Shown here in pieces: positions 1 through 8,315 of a stretch of DNA of 64,000 nucleotides. Source of the DNA: Rhizobium sp. SL86 (GTDB taxonomy: Bacteria > Pseudomonadota > Alphaproteobacteria > Rhizobiales > Rhizobiaceae); NCBI RefSeq assembly GCF_026672545.1, contig NZ_JAPPRJ010000005.1, forward strand, positions 79,877 through 143,876. Direction: 5' to 3'. Under the pieces are notes generated by a model, which did no database searches, had not been told where the DNA came from, and worked only from the letters and a program-made list of their open reading frames with translations. The translations under genes were made by a program, and so were the position numbers. Each line of letters starts with the position of its first letter. Within the stretch, counting starts at the first letter, position 1.

Positions 1-1227
1 CGCGGACGCGGCATCGTCGCGGCAGACGGCACATTGCCCGGCAAGGCTCCAGCCGCTGTCATCGACGCGAAGGCCGCCATTCGCTTCTTGAGGCTCAATG
101 ATGCCGCTCTGGCCGGTTCGGCCGAGCGGATCGTGATCACGGGGACCTCGGGCGGCGGCGGCCTGTCATCTGTGGTCGCGGCCAGTGGCAACAGCCCCGA
201 CTATCTGCCACTCCTTGCCGAAATTGGCACAGCGGGTGTCGGCGAGGATGCCAAGAGTACGCTCAACGACGACGTTTTCGCCGTTATCGCCTATTGCCCG
301 ATTACCGACTTGTCCAATGCGGACATGGCCTATGAATGGCTGTATCGGGGCATTCGGACCTCAGACAACACGGCCAGCAACAGCTGGAGCGCCGCGGCCT
401 AACGCGCCTCTGCCATTCTCGCCGAGGCATATCCCGCCTACCTCGCGAGCCTGAACTTGGTGCTTGCCGATGCGACGCCCCTGACCTCGGCCAATATGAA
501 GGCAACCATTGCCGGAGAGGTGCGCCGAGAGGTGGAGCGCCACCTGGCGTCTGGCGGCACTGTTCCCGCACGCGGCCAGAATTTCGAAATTACCCTGCGC
601 CAACGCGATGGCGAGCAAAAGCTGCAGATCGAAAACGACTGGGTGACCGTCGATAACGGCGCCGTCACCGCTTTTGACATCGACGCCTATCTGCGTTTCG
701 TCACCAAGACGGCAGCGTTGAAGAACGTTCCAGCCTTTGATCGAACCGCCAACAGCGGCAATGTCGGGACAGACGGCGAGAACTCGCTTTTCGGTGCCGC
801 AGCACAGCCCTATTCAAACTTCAGCGCGTTCGGATGGGACAACAACGAAGTCGAAGGCGACGGCTCTGGCGCCGACGACACGGGGCAGGATTGGCTTGCC
901 TACACTGCCGGTGACGGGGCTGGGGCTGGGGCTGGGGCTGGGGCAACGCTGGCGGAACAAATTCGCCTGATCAATCCGATGACCTATCTTCGGACCGATG
1001 CAAAGGCGGCACCCTATTGGTACATCCGCCACGGCATGATCGACCGGGACACGTCCTTCGCGGTAGAGGTTGCGCTGGCTACAGCCGTTCGAATGGATAA
1101 CGACGTCAATTCGGTCGACTTCCGCATGCCCTGGATGGCTCCTCATAGCGGTGACTACGACGTCACGGAGGCCTATGCCTGGCTCGCAAGGGTCCTGGAG
1201 GACGCCGGTGATCCGGCAGCGCGCTGA
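1..1227 (+). pseudogene. Tannase (subtype B)-like alpha/beta hydrolase, 5' cut by window edge, internal stop
   Basis: Frame 1 is open from the first base and reads through to a TGA at 1225-1227, except for one in-frame TAA at 400-402. The residues on either side of the stop (…TASNSWSAAA / RASAILAEAY…) read smoothly into each other, so a point mutation, perhaps CAA to TAA, is the simplest explanation. The nucleophile elbow is GTSGGG (about 130-175). It is followed by a segment typical of bacterial subtype B tannases/feruloyl esterases (SGNSPDYLPLLAEIG, then a DDVFAVIAYCPITDL block). The likely catalytic His lies in APHSGDYD (about 1140-1160). The family hydrolyses gallate or similar phenolic esters. 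A convergent secreted esterase lies downstream. The 5' end is outside the window, so a signal peptide cannot be assessed. Family call good; exact substrate uncertain. Confidence 0.75.
916..944 (+). repeat. GGGGCT hexanucleotide tandem repeat
   Basis: Four perfect GGGGCT units plus a partial fifth lie inside the tannase-like reading frame and encode a Gly-Ala run. Changes by whole units keep the frame, so slippage would vary the length of the linker. Confidence 0.9.
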
Positions 1228-1289
1228 ACCTGAAGTTGAGGCATCTCTGACAAGCATGCCTCAACTTCAAAGCGTATTGCGCGGCATGC

Positions 1290-2564
1290 TCAAACCTTGA
1301 CCTGCCGAAACAACCAGTCGCGGATATGCCCGATCTCGTAGGCAATCCGCCAGGTGTTAACGTGGTTGGCGCCGGGGCTGTCCTCCTGCCCTTCGGGATG
1401 CACCGTGCCGGTGGCGAAATGCGCATAGAGGATCGGCGTGCCGCCGGTCTTCTCCAGTTCCGCAGCCGCCGCTGAGAGGTCTGCGGGCGTCGCCCGACCA
1501 TTCCATTCCGCCCGCGAGACCTTGGCGCCTTCGGCTTCGAGAACCTGCATGATGGCGTTCTGTCCAGGATAGGCCTTGACGTCGCCGGCGCTGACCACGA
1601 CCCACATCTTGTCGGTGGCGAGTGGCTTGCAGAGTTCCGGTGCCCATTGGCAGGCGACGAGGAAGGACGCTGCAAACAGGTCTGGATACTTGATGTTGAT
1701 CGCGATCGACAGCATGCCGCCACCCGACTGGCCCGTCGTGTAGAGCCGGTTCGGGTCAATCGAATACTCGGCAACAACGGAGTTCACCAGCCCGACCACG
1801 AGGTCGAGATAGGGCGATTCGTCCGACTGGTCGTTGACGAACTGCTCGGGAAACTGCGGTGCCACGACGAAGCAGGGACGCTTTAACTGTTCCGCTGGAT
1901 CGGCCCAGATGACTGCGCCCAGCCCCTGCACCAGCGTGCGGTCGACCTCGGTCGAGGTCACGCCCGCGTCATGCATGAAATTGACGAGCGGATAGCGATT
2001 CGATGGGTCGTAGTCGCGGGGAATGAAGAGATTGTAGGCAAGCGTCTTGCCGGTCGCCGGATCGGTATAGACGAGCGGCTTGAACTCGTCGACGATCAGG
2101 TTCTTCTGGGCCGTGTTCGTCACAGGCGTATCATTTGCAGCAATCTCATCGCCCGCAACCGTCTTCACCGCCTTGGCCTGAACTACACTCGCCTCGGCTT
2201 TCTTGTGAACGATGTCGCGCTTCACCTGGATATAGGTCGGCGCTGCCGCATCCTTGGGCGACAATTCAACAATGACGAAGCGGCCGTTGCCTCCCTCGGT
2301 GGAAAGATCTGCCGTCGTGTTGGCATAGACGCGGGTTACCGTGCGGTCGACAACAGCAAATGCGTCAGGAGACAGAGCGGCCGTCTCGATCTCCGTGCCG
2401 TAATCGAGCGCCAGCGCCGTTAGCCGCTGACCATTGCCGAAGACCTGCGTGATGGCGGTCACCGCCTGAATACCAGCGCCGCCCTCGACGGCAAGGACAA
2501 GACGAGGCGTGGCAGCGGCAAGACCGAGGCCCGCAAGACTGACGAGGAATGTGCGTCTGTTCAT
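1290..2564 (-). CDS. Secreted PHB-depolymerase-type esterase (alpha/beta hydrolase)
   Basis: A 424-residue protein read from the ATG at 2564. An in-frame ATG at 2603 would add 13 residues before an obvious signal peptide. It starts MNRRTFLVSLAGLGLAAATP, a twin-arginine-like or Sec signal ending near residue 25. An N-terminal beta-rich region of about 140 residues, as in esterases with an Ig-like N-domain, precedes the hydrolase core. The nucleophile motif is GQSGGG; a C-terminal HFATGTVHP/ANHVNTW stretch carries candidate catalytic His residues. The family cleaves polyester or carboxylic ester bonds outside the cytoplasm. It converges on the tannase-like gene, so both may act on plant phenolic esters, but that is inference. 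Confidence 0.75.
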   Translation of the reverse strand: MNRRTFLVSLAGLGLAAATPRLVLAVEGGAGIQAVTAITQVFGNGQRLTALALDYGTEIETAALSPDAFAVVDRTVTRVYANTTADLSTEGGNGRFVIVELSPKDAAAPTYIQVKRDIVHKKAEASVVQAKAVKTVAGDEIAANDTPVTNTAQKNLIVDEFKPLVYTDPATGKTLAYNLFIPRDYDPSNRYPLVNFMHDAGVTSTEVDRTLVQGLGAVIWADPAEQLKRPCFVVAPQFPEQFVNDQSDESPYLDLVVGLVNSVVAEYSIDPNRLYTTGQSGGGMLSIAINIKYPDLFAASFLVACQWAPELCKPLATDKMWVVVSAGDVKAYPGQNAIMQVLEAEGAKVSRAEWNGRATPADLSAAAAELEKTGGTPILYAHFATGTVHPEGQEDSPGANHVNTWRIAYEIGHIRDWLFRQVKV

Positions 2565-2630
2565 GGTGTGCTCCAATGTCGTGGAAGCGGCCACAATGGC
2601 CATGGATTGATTGCCTGTTGAACGGCGCCC

Positions 2631-3269
2631 TCATACGTTTCCGTCGCCGGTCTCAGAATTTTTCAAGGAAGGCTCGCCTCGCTCGCGCCGCCAGCTGCGC
2701 CAGAGATGGAAGCCGGTCGCCAGCACCAGGGTTCCGAGCAGCACGATGCCGATCGCATTGCCGATGAGCGAGGCGACCTGGGCGATCTGGCTGGCGAAGA
2801 CATAACCGAGCAGGCTGTAACCGCAGCACCAGCACACGGCACCGAGAACGACAGCAAGCGTGAAGGAGGCCCAGGGAAGAGACAGTGCGCCCGAGAGATA
2901 TCCCATATAGGGACCAAGCGGGCTGAACACGGTGCGGCTCAAGAAAACCGCCACCGGTCCCCGGCGGTTGAGCAGCGCCTCGGCCTTCCCGAACAGCCCT
3001 TCCATGCGCGGATGCCGACGCAGCCTTGCCAAAAGCGGTGCACCACCCTTGCGCGCCAGCCCATAGGCGAGCTGGTCGCCGATCACGAACCCGCCAAAGG
3101 CTGAGATCTGAACCTGCCACAGCACAAGATCGCCGCTGGAGGCAAAGCCGCCTGCGGTCATCACGAGGATCGAGGAGGGAACCGGCAGCGCCAGGCATGA
3201 CAGCAGCAAGGCACCCATTATGAGCCACAGCCCATAGGTCGGGACGAGCCCCAGCAGAATATCAGTCAT
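2631..3269 (-). CDS. DedA/SNARE-associated family membrane protein
   Basis: A 212-residue polytopic membrane protein. The start is set at ATG 3269 (MTDILLGLVPTYG), because the upstream in-frame extension is Arg-rich and reads as a shadow of the neighbouring gene. DedA hallmarks are visible: a first hydrophobic segment with PVPSSILVMTAGGFAS, then GDQLAYGLARKGG, the amphipathic FLSRTVFSPLGPYMGYLSG block, and two C-terminal membrane helices. DedA proteins act as undecaprenyl-phosphate or phospholipid translocases and affect envelope stress. The start overlaps the frameshifted small gene upstream by 8 bases, consistent with one transcript. Confidence 0.85.
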   Translation of the reverse strand: MTDILLGLVPTYGLWLIMGALLLSCLALPVPSSILVMTAGGFASSGDLVLWQVQISAFGGFVIGDQLAYGLARKGGAPLLARLRRHPRMEGLFGKAEALLNRRGPVAVFLSRTVFSPLGPYMGYLSGALSLPWASFTLAVVLGAVCWCCGYSLLGYVFASQIAQVASLIGNAIGIVLLGTLVLATGFHLWRSWRRERGEPSLKNSETGDGNV

Positions 3270-3575
3270 GGTCGCCAGCCCCGGCCTCGCCGCGTCCATG
3301 CTCCAGACCGGGCGATATGTCCTCGCGCCCACCGTGATGCCGCCGCCGCTCCGTTTCGAGCGCAGCCTTGGCCTGGCGGATCCGCGCCTCGAGCTCCGGC
3401 AACGTGATGCCCATATGCTCGACCACATCGGCCAGCGTCGGCTGCTTGTGATCGGGTTCGAGCTGCATCTCGCGGATGATCACCTCGCGTGGCAGCACGT
3501 AAGCCCGGCAAGGGCGATGACCAATACGCCGATCGGCAATGGATGCCGGGTCAGAAGAAATCGGAAGAAGCGCAT
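3262..3575 (-). pseudogene. Small single-pass membrane protein, probable one-base frameshift
   Basis: Two overlapping minus-strand frames fit together. From ATG 3575 comes a membrane-anchor-like start (MRFFRFLLTRHPLPIGVLVI, continuing ALAG) that runs off frame and stops at 3480. The +1 neighbour frame continues AYVLPREVIIREM…PTLADVVEHMGITLPELEARIRQAKAALE and ends at 3262. Adding one G in the GGG run at 3504-3506 joins them as …ALAGAYVLPREV…. The restored product of about 104 residues would have one transmembrane helix and a soluble helical tail. I do not recognise the family. The alternative is that only the second frame is translated, from an upstream start near 3618. It lies between DedA and the divergent sigma-factor operon. 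Confidence 0.5.
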
Positions 3576-3785
3576 GGGTTATCCTGGCAACTGCATTGGC
3601 GCTTGAACGGAAGCTCACGTCGTTTCCGTCGCGGTTCCAATGAGAAAGATCGGCCCTCCGACGGAAAATCTATTCACGACCGTTCAAGAAGGCAGTTCTT
3701 GTCGCCAACCTTCGTGAGTGCTTGGGTGATCACCTTGACGCCGCCGGGAGAAATCAGTCCTGTATTATTTTGTCCGGCACGCTTG

Positions 3786-4415
3786 ATGCCGGCCATGCCG
3801 GCGATACGGTCGCTGGCGCCGGCATCGACCGAAAAGAGGAACTGCGCCCGCTTGCAGGACGAAGATGCATCTCTGCTCAAAGCCTTCGCCACCGGCGATA
3901 GCCGCGCGGCGCAAAAGCTCATCGAGCGGCTGTCGCCTCGGGTGCTCGCCCAGGCGCTTCGTCTGCTCGGCAACCGATCGGAAGCAGAGGACATGACGCA
4001 GGAGGCCATGCTCCGGCTGTGGCGGGCGGCTCCGACCTGGCAAGCGCGGGCCAAAGTCAGCACATGGCTCTATCGCGTGACGGCCAATCTTTGCCTGGAC
4101 CGCCTGCGGGGCCGCCGAAACTCAGTACCGTTCGATGCCGTTCCGGGTGAAATGACCGCGGGCGATCCCGCCATCATCGCGTCGCTGCAACAGGAGGCGC
4201 GACTGGATGCGCTGCGCCGGGCGCTGGGCGAACTGCCCGAACGCCAGGCGCTGGCCGTGTCCTTGCGTTTTATCGAGGGGCTCGGCAATCCGGAAATCGC
4301 CGCGATCATGGATATAGGCGTCGAGGCGGTGGAGTCGCTCACCGCGCGTGGCAAGCGCGCCCTTGCCGCTGCGTTAGCGTCGAAGAAGGAGGCCCTGGGT
4401 TATGCAGATGAATGA
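3786..4415 (+). CDS. ECF-type RNA polymerase sigma factor
   Basis: 209 residues from ATG 3786. Longer in-frame starts reach back into the divergent gene and have no sigma homology. Region 2 is seen in LIERLSPRVLAQALRLLG followed by EAEDMTQEAMLRLWRAAP, including the core-binding and -10 recognition helices. Region 4 is seen in LPERQALAVSLRF with a helix-turn-helix over NPEIAAIMDIGVEAVESL. It directs core polymerase to a small regulon, normally including its own operon. The gene overlaps the next one by 14 bases. The start lacks a strong Shine-Dalgarno, so a nearby alternative (the second Met at codon 4) is possible. Confidence 0.85.
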   Translation: MPAMPAIRSLAPASTEKRNCARLQDEDASLLKAFATGDSRAAQKLIERLSPRVLAQALRLLGNRSEAEDMTQEAMLRLWRAAPTWQARAKVSTWLYRVTANLCLDRLRGRRNSVPFDAVPGEMTAGDPAIIASLQQEARLDALRRALGELPERQALAVSLRFIEGLGNPEIAAIMDIGVEAVESLTARGKRALAAALASKKEALGYADE

Positions 4416-4791
4416 TGACCGGCTGGACGCGCTTTTTTTTGCCGATCTGCGCAGCATTGAGGCGGCCCCGTCTGACGTTTTGACAGCAAGGCTTATCGCT
4501 GACGCAAAACGTGAAAGTGATGAATTGGCCGCTAAGCGCGAGCGCCTGGCAGACCAGCCTACCCGCTTTTCTCTTCGCCTCATGGCCGAAGATATCCTTG
4601 GCCTGATCGGCGGATGGCGCCCCGCGCTTGGCATGACTGCTTCATTGTTCTGCGGCATCTGGTTTGGTGCGCTCGGCAGTGATCCCGCGATGTTGCTGCC
4701 CGGCCTTGGCCTCGACAGCCCGGCGATCACCTTAGACCTGCCCGAAAACCCATCGGAACTCATCGCAACACCCGAAGGCATGACCGAGTGA
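4402..4791 (+). CDS. Putative anti-sigma factor, single-pass membrane protein
   Basis: A 129-residue protein translationally coupled to the sigma factor; an AAGGAGG-like ribosome binding site lies inside the sigma gene just before ATG 4402. The N-terminal 70 residues are charged and helical (sigma-binding size). One hydrophobic segment follows (about residues 76-92, GMTASLFCGIWFGALG) with a short C-terminal tail. The position directly after an ECF sigma and before a periplasmic sensor is the main argument for function; sequence alone gives no catalytic motif. Codons 11-13 contain a run of eight T (4433-4440), a frameshift-prone tract. Confidence 0.65.
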   Translation: MQMNDDRLDALFFADLRSIEAAPSDVLTARLIADAKRESDELAAKRERLADQPTRFSLRLMAEDILGLIGGWRPALGMTASLFCGIWFGALGSDPAMLLPGLGLDSPAITLDLPENPSELIATPEGMTE

Positions 4792-5267
4792 ATTACGAAA
4801 CGGATCAGCAGATGACCGACAGATTGTCCAACCGCCTCATCGAGGCCATCCCTTCGCGGATACATCGGCGGATCTTCATCGGCTCGCTGAGCCTCAACGC
4901 CCTAATCATCGGTTTCATGATCGGCGATGCCCTGTTCATCCACCCGCCTAAGCCGCTGCGCTCAGTCGAGGTCTCGCGCAACATGCTGTTCGACGCGCTG
5001 CCTGCTCCCTATCGGGACGAGGTCGTCCACCTTCTGCGCAACAATCCGGCATTTCGCGATCTGTCCGACAGTAATATTGCCGATCTTCGGGCCATCCTGA
5101 CGGCGGAACCTTTCGATCCGGCTGCTCTCGATCGGTTGTTGTCGGAGAAGTCGGGGCGCATGAAAAGCGCCGAAAGCGTCCTGCAGACCGCATTGGTCGC
5201 GCGACTGGCCGCAGTCACGCAACAAGAGCGCCTTCAGGTCGCCGACAGACTCGGACGTCGTCCCTAG
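4788..5267 (+). CDS. Membrane-anchored periplasmic sensor (heavy-metal resistance/CnrX-like family)
   Basis: 159 residues from a GTG start that overlaps the preceding stop (GTGA). One N-terminal membrane helix (about residues 29-47, FIGSLSLNALIIGFMIGDAL) is followed by a periplasmic helical domain with LPAPYRDEVVHLLRNNP and an ending helix rich in Ala/Gln. This matches the small periplasmic metal- or stress-sensor family (Metal_resist/ZraP-like), which signals to the anti-sigma factor. No His/Cys-rich metal site is obvious, so the signal may not be a metal. It is last gene of the three-gene sigma operon. Confidence 0.65.
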   Translation: MNYETDQQMTDRLSNRLIEAIPSRIHRRIFIGSLSLNALIIGFMIGDALFIHPPKPLRSVEVSRNMLFDALPAPYRDEVVHLLRNNPAFRDLSDSNIADLRAILTAEPFDPAALDRLLSEKSGRMKSAESVLQTALVARLAAVTQQERLQVADRLGRRP

Positions 5268-5331
5268 CACAGCAGACCTTCACCACACGCGAAAGTTACA
5301 AGACATTTCTTTACTGTCGTTGACATTAGCC

Positions 5332-5442
5332 TCACCGGATACGCAAGCCGCTGGACGCGTGGAACAGGAGAGCCCTGCTCGGATCAATCCCGATCTTGAG
5401 GCTGTCTCCCGCCTTCAAGTTCTTGACCTCTCTGATTTCGAT
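5332..5442 (-). pseudogene. C-terminal remnant of a sugar ABC transporter ATP-binding protein
   Basis: Only 36 codons remain: IEIREVKNLKAGDSLKIGI then DPSRALLFHASSGLRIR and a TGA at 5332-5334. This is the end of the TOBE domain of MalK/UgpC-type ATPases (pattern …L..GD.v.IgIdP….lFd…G). The frame ends exactly at the left inverted repeat of the IS21 element, so the rest of the gene has been lost. The 5268-5331 stretch before it holds no gene. Confidence 0.65.
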
Positions 5443-5537
5443 TGAGAGCGGCGGTGCAAAATTAGACCACGGTAGCGGCGGGATAGTCCCGCTTCGGGCG
5501 GCGTAAAAGTCGGCCACCTATTTTCCTTCTGCGACGA

Positions 5538-7061
5538 ATGCAGGAGGGCCTGGGGATCTATACCGTGGAATTATATCTGAAGGTTCGTCTGGCCTGCTCT
5601 GAAGGAATGAGCCGGCGTCAAGCTGCAAAGCATTTCAACATTTCGCGCGACAGCGTGTCCAAGATGCTGTCCTATTCGACGCCACCCGGCTATCAGCGGC
5701 AATCACCGATCCGGCGGCCCAAGCTTGATGCGTTTATCTCGACGATCGATCACTGGCTTGACGAGGACGTGAAGCTGCCGCGCAAGCAGCGCCATACGGC
5801 CAAGCGAGTGTTTGACCGGCTGCGTGACGAGTGCGGTTTCACGGGCGGTTACACGATCATCAAGGACTATATTCGCGAGCGGGATCAGCGTCGCAGGGAA
5901 GTGTTCGTGCCGCTGTCGCATCCGCCCGGCCACGCGCAGGCCGATTTCGGCGAGGCGATGGTGGTCATTGGCGGCGTGGAGCAGAAGGCTCATTTCTTCG
6001 TGCTCGACTTGCCGCATAGCGACGGCTGCTACGTGCGGGCTTATCCGGCGGCGGTGGCCGAGGCCTGGATCGACGGCCACGTCCATGCATTCGCCTTCTT
6101 CGGGGCCGTGCCGCAATCGATCGTTTATGACAATGATCGCTGCCTCGTCGCCAAGATCTTGCCCGACGGCACACGCAAGCGGGCAACACTGTTCAGCGGA
6201 TTTCTGTCTAATTACCTGATCCGTGATCGCTATGGCCGTCCGGGGAAGGGCAACGATAAAGGCAATGTCGAAGGTCTCGTCGGTTATAGCAGGCGCAACT
6301 TCATGGTTCCGATCCCGCAGTTTCCGGCATGGGATGCGTTCAATACCTTTCTGGAAGAGCAGTGCCGCAAACGCCAGCGCGACCGGCTGCGCGGCGAGAG
6401 CGAGACGATCGGAGAACGGCTACAGCGCGATCTGGCTGCCATGCGCCCCTTGCCGGCGTCGCCGTTTGACGCCTGCGACCATGCCAGCGCCATTGTGACG
6501 GCCCGGTCGCTGGTGCGTTACAAGACCAACGACTATTCCGTGCCGGTTGCCTATGGGCATCAGGATGTTTGGGTCCGGGGCTATGTCGATGCAGTGGTGA
6601 TCGGCTGCCGAGGCGCGATCATCGCCCGCCATCCGCGGTGCTGGGAGCGCGAAGACGTCATCTTCGACCCTGTTCATTATCTGCCGCTGATCGAGCATAA
6701 GATAAATTCTCTGGATCAGGCCGCACCTCTGCAAGGATGGGACCTGCCGGACGAATTCGCCACGCTGCGCCGGCTGATGGAAGGCAGAATGGCCAAGCAT
6801 GGCCGGCGGGAATATGTGCAGGTTCTTCGCCTGCTGGAAAGCTTCGACCTTGCGGACCTGCATGCGGCCGTAAAGCAGGCCATCCAGCTCGGCGCGATTG
6901 GCTTCGACGCCGTCAAGCATCTGATCCTGTGCCGTGTGGAGCGCCGGCCGCCGCGGTTGGACCTGGCGATCTATCCCTACCTGCCACGGGCGACGGTCGA
7001 GACGACCTCGGCGAAGGCCTACATGCGCCTGCTGTCATCGGATGCTGGAGAAGCGGCATGA
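5538..7061 (+). CDS. istA: IS21 transposase IstA
   Basis: 507 residues. An N-terminal helix-turn-helix (EGMSRRQAAKHFNISRDSV, residues 22-40) precedes an rve-type DDE domain: Asp in GHAQADFGEAM (about residue 136), Asp in IVYDNDRCLVAK, and Glu in KGNDKGNVEGLVGYS. A beta-rich C-terminal domain with LVRYKTNDYSVPVAY is typical. Stop TGA overlaps the istB start (ATGA), giving translational coupling. The frame is intact, so the element may be active. IstA carries out the cut-and-paste reaction with IstB as helper ATPase. Confidence 0.95.
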   Translation: MQEGLGIYTVELYLKVRLACSEGMSRRQAAKHFNISRDSVSKMLSYSTPPGYQRQSPIRRPKLDAFISTIDHWLDEDVKLPRKQRHTAKRVFDRLRDECGFTGGYTIIKDYIRERDQRRREVFVPLSHPPGHAQADFGEAMVVIGGVEQKAHFFVLDLPHSDGCYVRAYPAAVAEAWIDGHVHAFAFFGAVPQSIVYDNDRCLVAKILPDGTRKRATLFSGFLSNYLIRDRYGRPGKGNDKGNVEGLVGYSRRNFMVPIPQFPAWDAFNTFLEEQCRKRQRDRLRGESETIGERLQRDLAAMRPLPASPFDACDHASAIVTARSLVRYKTNDYSVPVAYGHQDVWVRGYVDAVVIGCRGAIIARHPRCWEREDVIFDPVHYLPLIEHKINSLDQAAPLQGWDLPDEFATLRRLMEGRMAKHGRREYVQVLRLLESFDLADLHAAVKQAIQLGAIGFDAVKHLILCRVERRPPRLDLAIYPYLPRATVETTSAKAYMRLLSSDAGEAA

Positions 7062-7816
7062 GCACAGAAGCACCCGAGATCCTTCTCGCGCACTATCTCA
7101 AAGTCCTGAAGCTGCCGACGTTCCAGCGTGAGCACCAGAAGCTGGCCCGGCTATGCGCCACCGAAAGCATTGATCATGTCGGATACCTCTTCCGGCTTGC
7201 CGAGCGGGAGATGATCGAGCGGGATCGCCGCAAGGTCGAGCGTCGCATCAAGGCGGCCAGGTTCCCGGTCGTCAAAAGCCTGGACAGCTTCGACTTCGCC
7301 GCCATCCCCAAGCTCAACAAGATGCAGGTGTTGGACCTGGCCCGTTGCGAATGGATCGAGCGTCGCGAGAACGTCATCGCGCTTGGGCCCAGCGGCACAG
7401 GCAAGACCCATGTGGCTCTAGGCCTCGGCTTGGCGGCATGCCAAAAGGGCCTCTCCGTCGGTTTCACCACAGCCGCCGCTCTGGTCAGCGAGATGATGGA
7501 GGCGCGTGACGAACGCCGTCTCATCCGCTTCCAGAAACAGATGGCCGCCTACAAGCTGCTGATCATCGATGAACTGGGCTTTGTGCCGCTGTCAAAGACC
7601 GGGGCGGAATTGCTGTTCGAGTTGATCTCGCAACGCTACGAACGGGGCGCCACGCTGATCACCAGCAATCTTCCGTTTGACGAATGGACGGAAACTCTGG
7701 GGTCAAAGCGCCTGACCGGCGCGCTGCTCGATCGAATCACCCACCACGTCAACATCCTTGAAATGAACGGCGATAGCTATCGTCTCGCCCAAAGCCGCGC
7801 CCGAAAGGCCGGCTGA
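7058..7816 (+). CDS. istB: IS21 helper ATPase IstB
   Basis: 252 residues from ATG 7058, overlapping the istA stop by four bases. It is a DnaC-like AAA+ protein with Walker A GPSGTGKTH (residues 110-118) and Walker B LLIIDELGF; the sensor segment TLITSNLPFDEW follows. It regulates target choice and assembly by IstA. Upstream in-frame sequence that lengthens the frame lies inside istA and is not used. The protein is full length for the family. Confidence 0.95.
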   Translation: MSTEAPEILLAHYLKVLKLPTFQREHQKLARLCATESIDHVGYLFRLAEREMIERDRRKVERRIKAARFPVVKSLDSFDFAAIPKLNKMQVLDLARCEWIERRENVIALGPSGTGKTHVALGLGLAACQKGLSVGFTTAAALVSEMMEARDERRLIRFQKQMAAYKLLIIDELGFVPLSKTGAELLFELISQRYERGATLITSNLPFDEWTETLGSKRLTGALLDRITHHVNILEMNGDSYRLAQSRARKAG

Positions 7817-7838
7817 AACCCTTCAAAAAAATCGCAAC

Positions 7839-7891
7839 GCGCGCATGAGACCACCGCTCGGGCTACGCCCTCCCGGCGGTCTCATGCGCGC
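7839..7891 (+). terminator. Long hairpin after istB
   Basis: Arms GCGCGCATGAGACCACCG (7839-7856) and CGGCGGTCTCATGCGCGC (7874-7891) pair over 18 positions with one mismatch and a 17-base loop. There is no T tract, so it is a strong RNA structure rather than a classical Rho-independent terminator. It lies just inside the right IS21 end and may also block transcription entering from outside. Confidence 0.6.
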
Positions 7892-7948
7892 GCCACAGTG
7901 GCCGACTTTTGCGCCGCCGCATGGCCGGTTTTTACTCCGCCGTTGACA

Positions 7949-8315
7949 CCGAGGTGTAGAACTCGGCCTGGTTCGGGCTTTCAAGAGCGTTCAGCTCCTG
8001 GCCGATCAGGCGGAAGGCTTCATTCCACTCGATAATCTGGTAGCGATCGATGCTTGCGTCATAGATCAGCGGGTGTGTGAGGCGCCCCTGGTTCTCAAGC
8101 TCGTGATCGGTCCAATTCCACATCTCGGCAACGGTGTGGTCGGCAAAGAAATCGGGGCCGACGCGCTTGGCGGTGGATTCCCAAGTGATCGCCTTGGCAC
8201 CGTTTTCGCAGAACTCGAAAGATGACGTATGCGTTGGGTCAGGCCAGGCGCAGCCGGGACAATCGAAACCTTCGGGCTGGTTCGCCTTCAAGAGGGTGGC
8301 CGTTCCCTGAGCGAC
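7949..8315 (-). pseudogene. Internal fragment of FdhF/YdeP-type molybdopterin oxidoreductase
   Basis: Minus-strand frame reads LLKANQPEGFDCPGCAWPDP, then FCENGAKAITWESTAKRV, then GRLTHPLIYDASIDRYQIIEWNEAFRLIG and AEFYTS. This is the N-terminal signature of FdhF-like oxidoreductase alpha subunits, including the iron-sulfur CPGC motif. The N-terminal part is lost at about 8300-8315, where it is joined to gnd. The rest is lost at 7948, where the IS21 repeat starts. It cannot be functional. Which enzyme it came from is uncertain beyond the family. Confidence 0.75.

Larger units (their letters stand above)
5443..7948 (+). mobile_element. IS21-family insertion sequence
   Basis: About 2.5 kb with istA and istB. 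Outer ends are imperfect inverted repeats: left TGAGAGCGGCGGTGCAAAA from 5443, right (reverse complement) TGTCAACGGCGGAGTAAAA ending at 7948, 18 of 27 positions equal. A second inner pair shares AAAAGTCGGCCAC (left near 5506-5518, right near 7898-7912), the multiple-terminal-repeat pattern of IS21. No direct target repeat is seen: the flanks are …TTCGAT and CCGAGG…, and both adjoin truncated genes. The junctions were therefore probably made by recombination or deletion after insertion. Confidence 0.88.
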
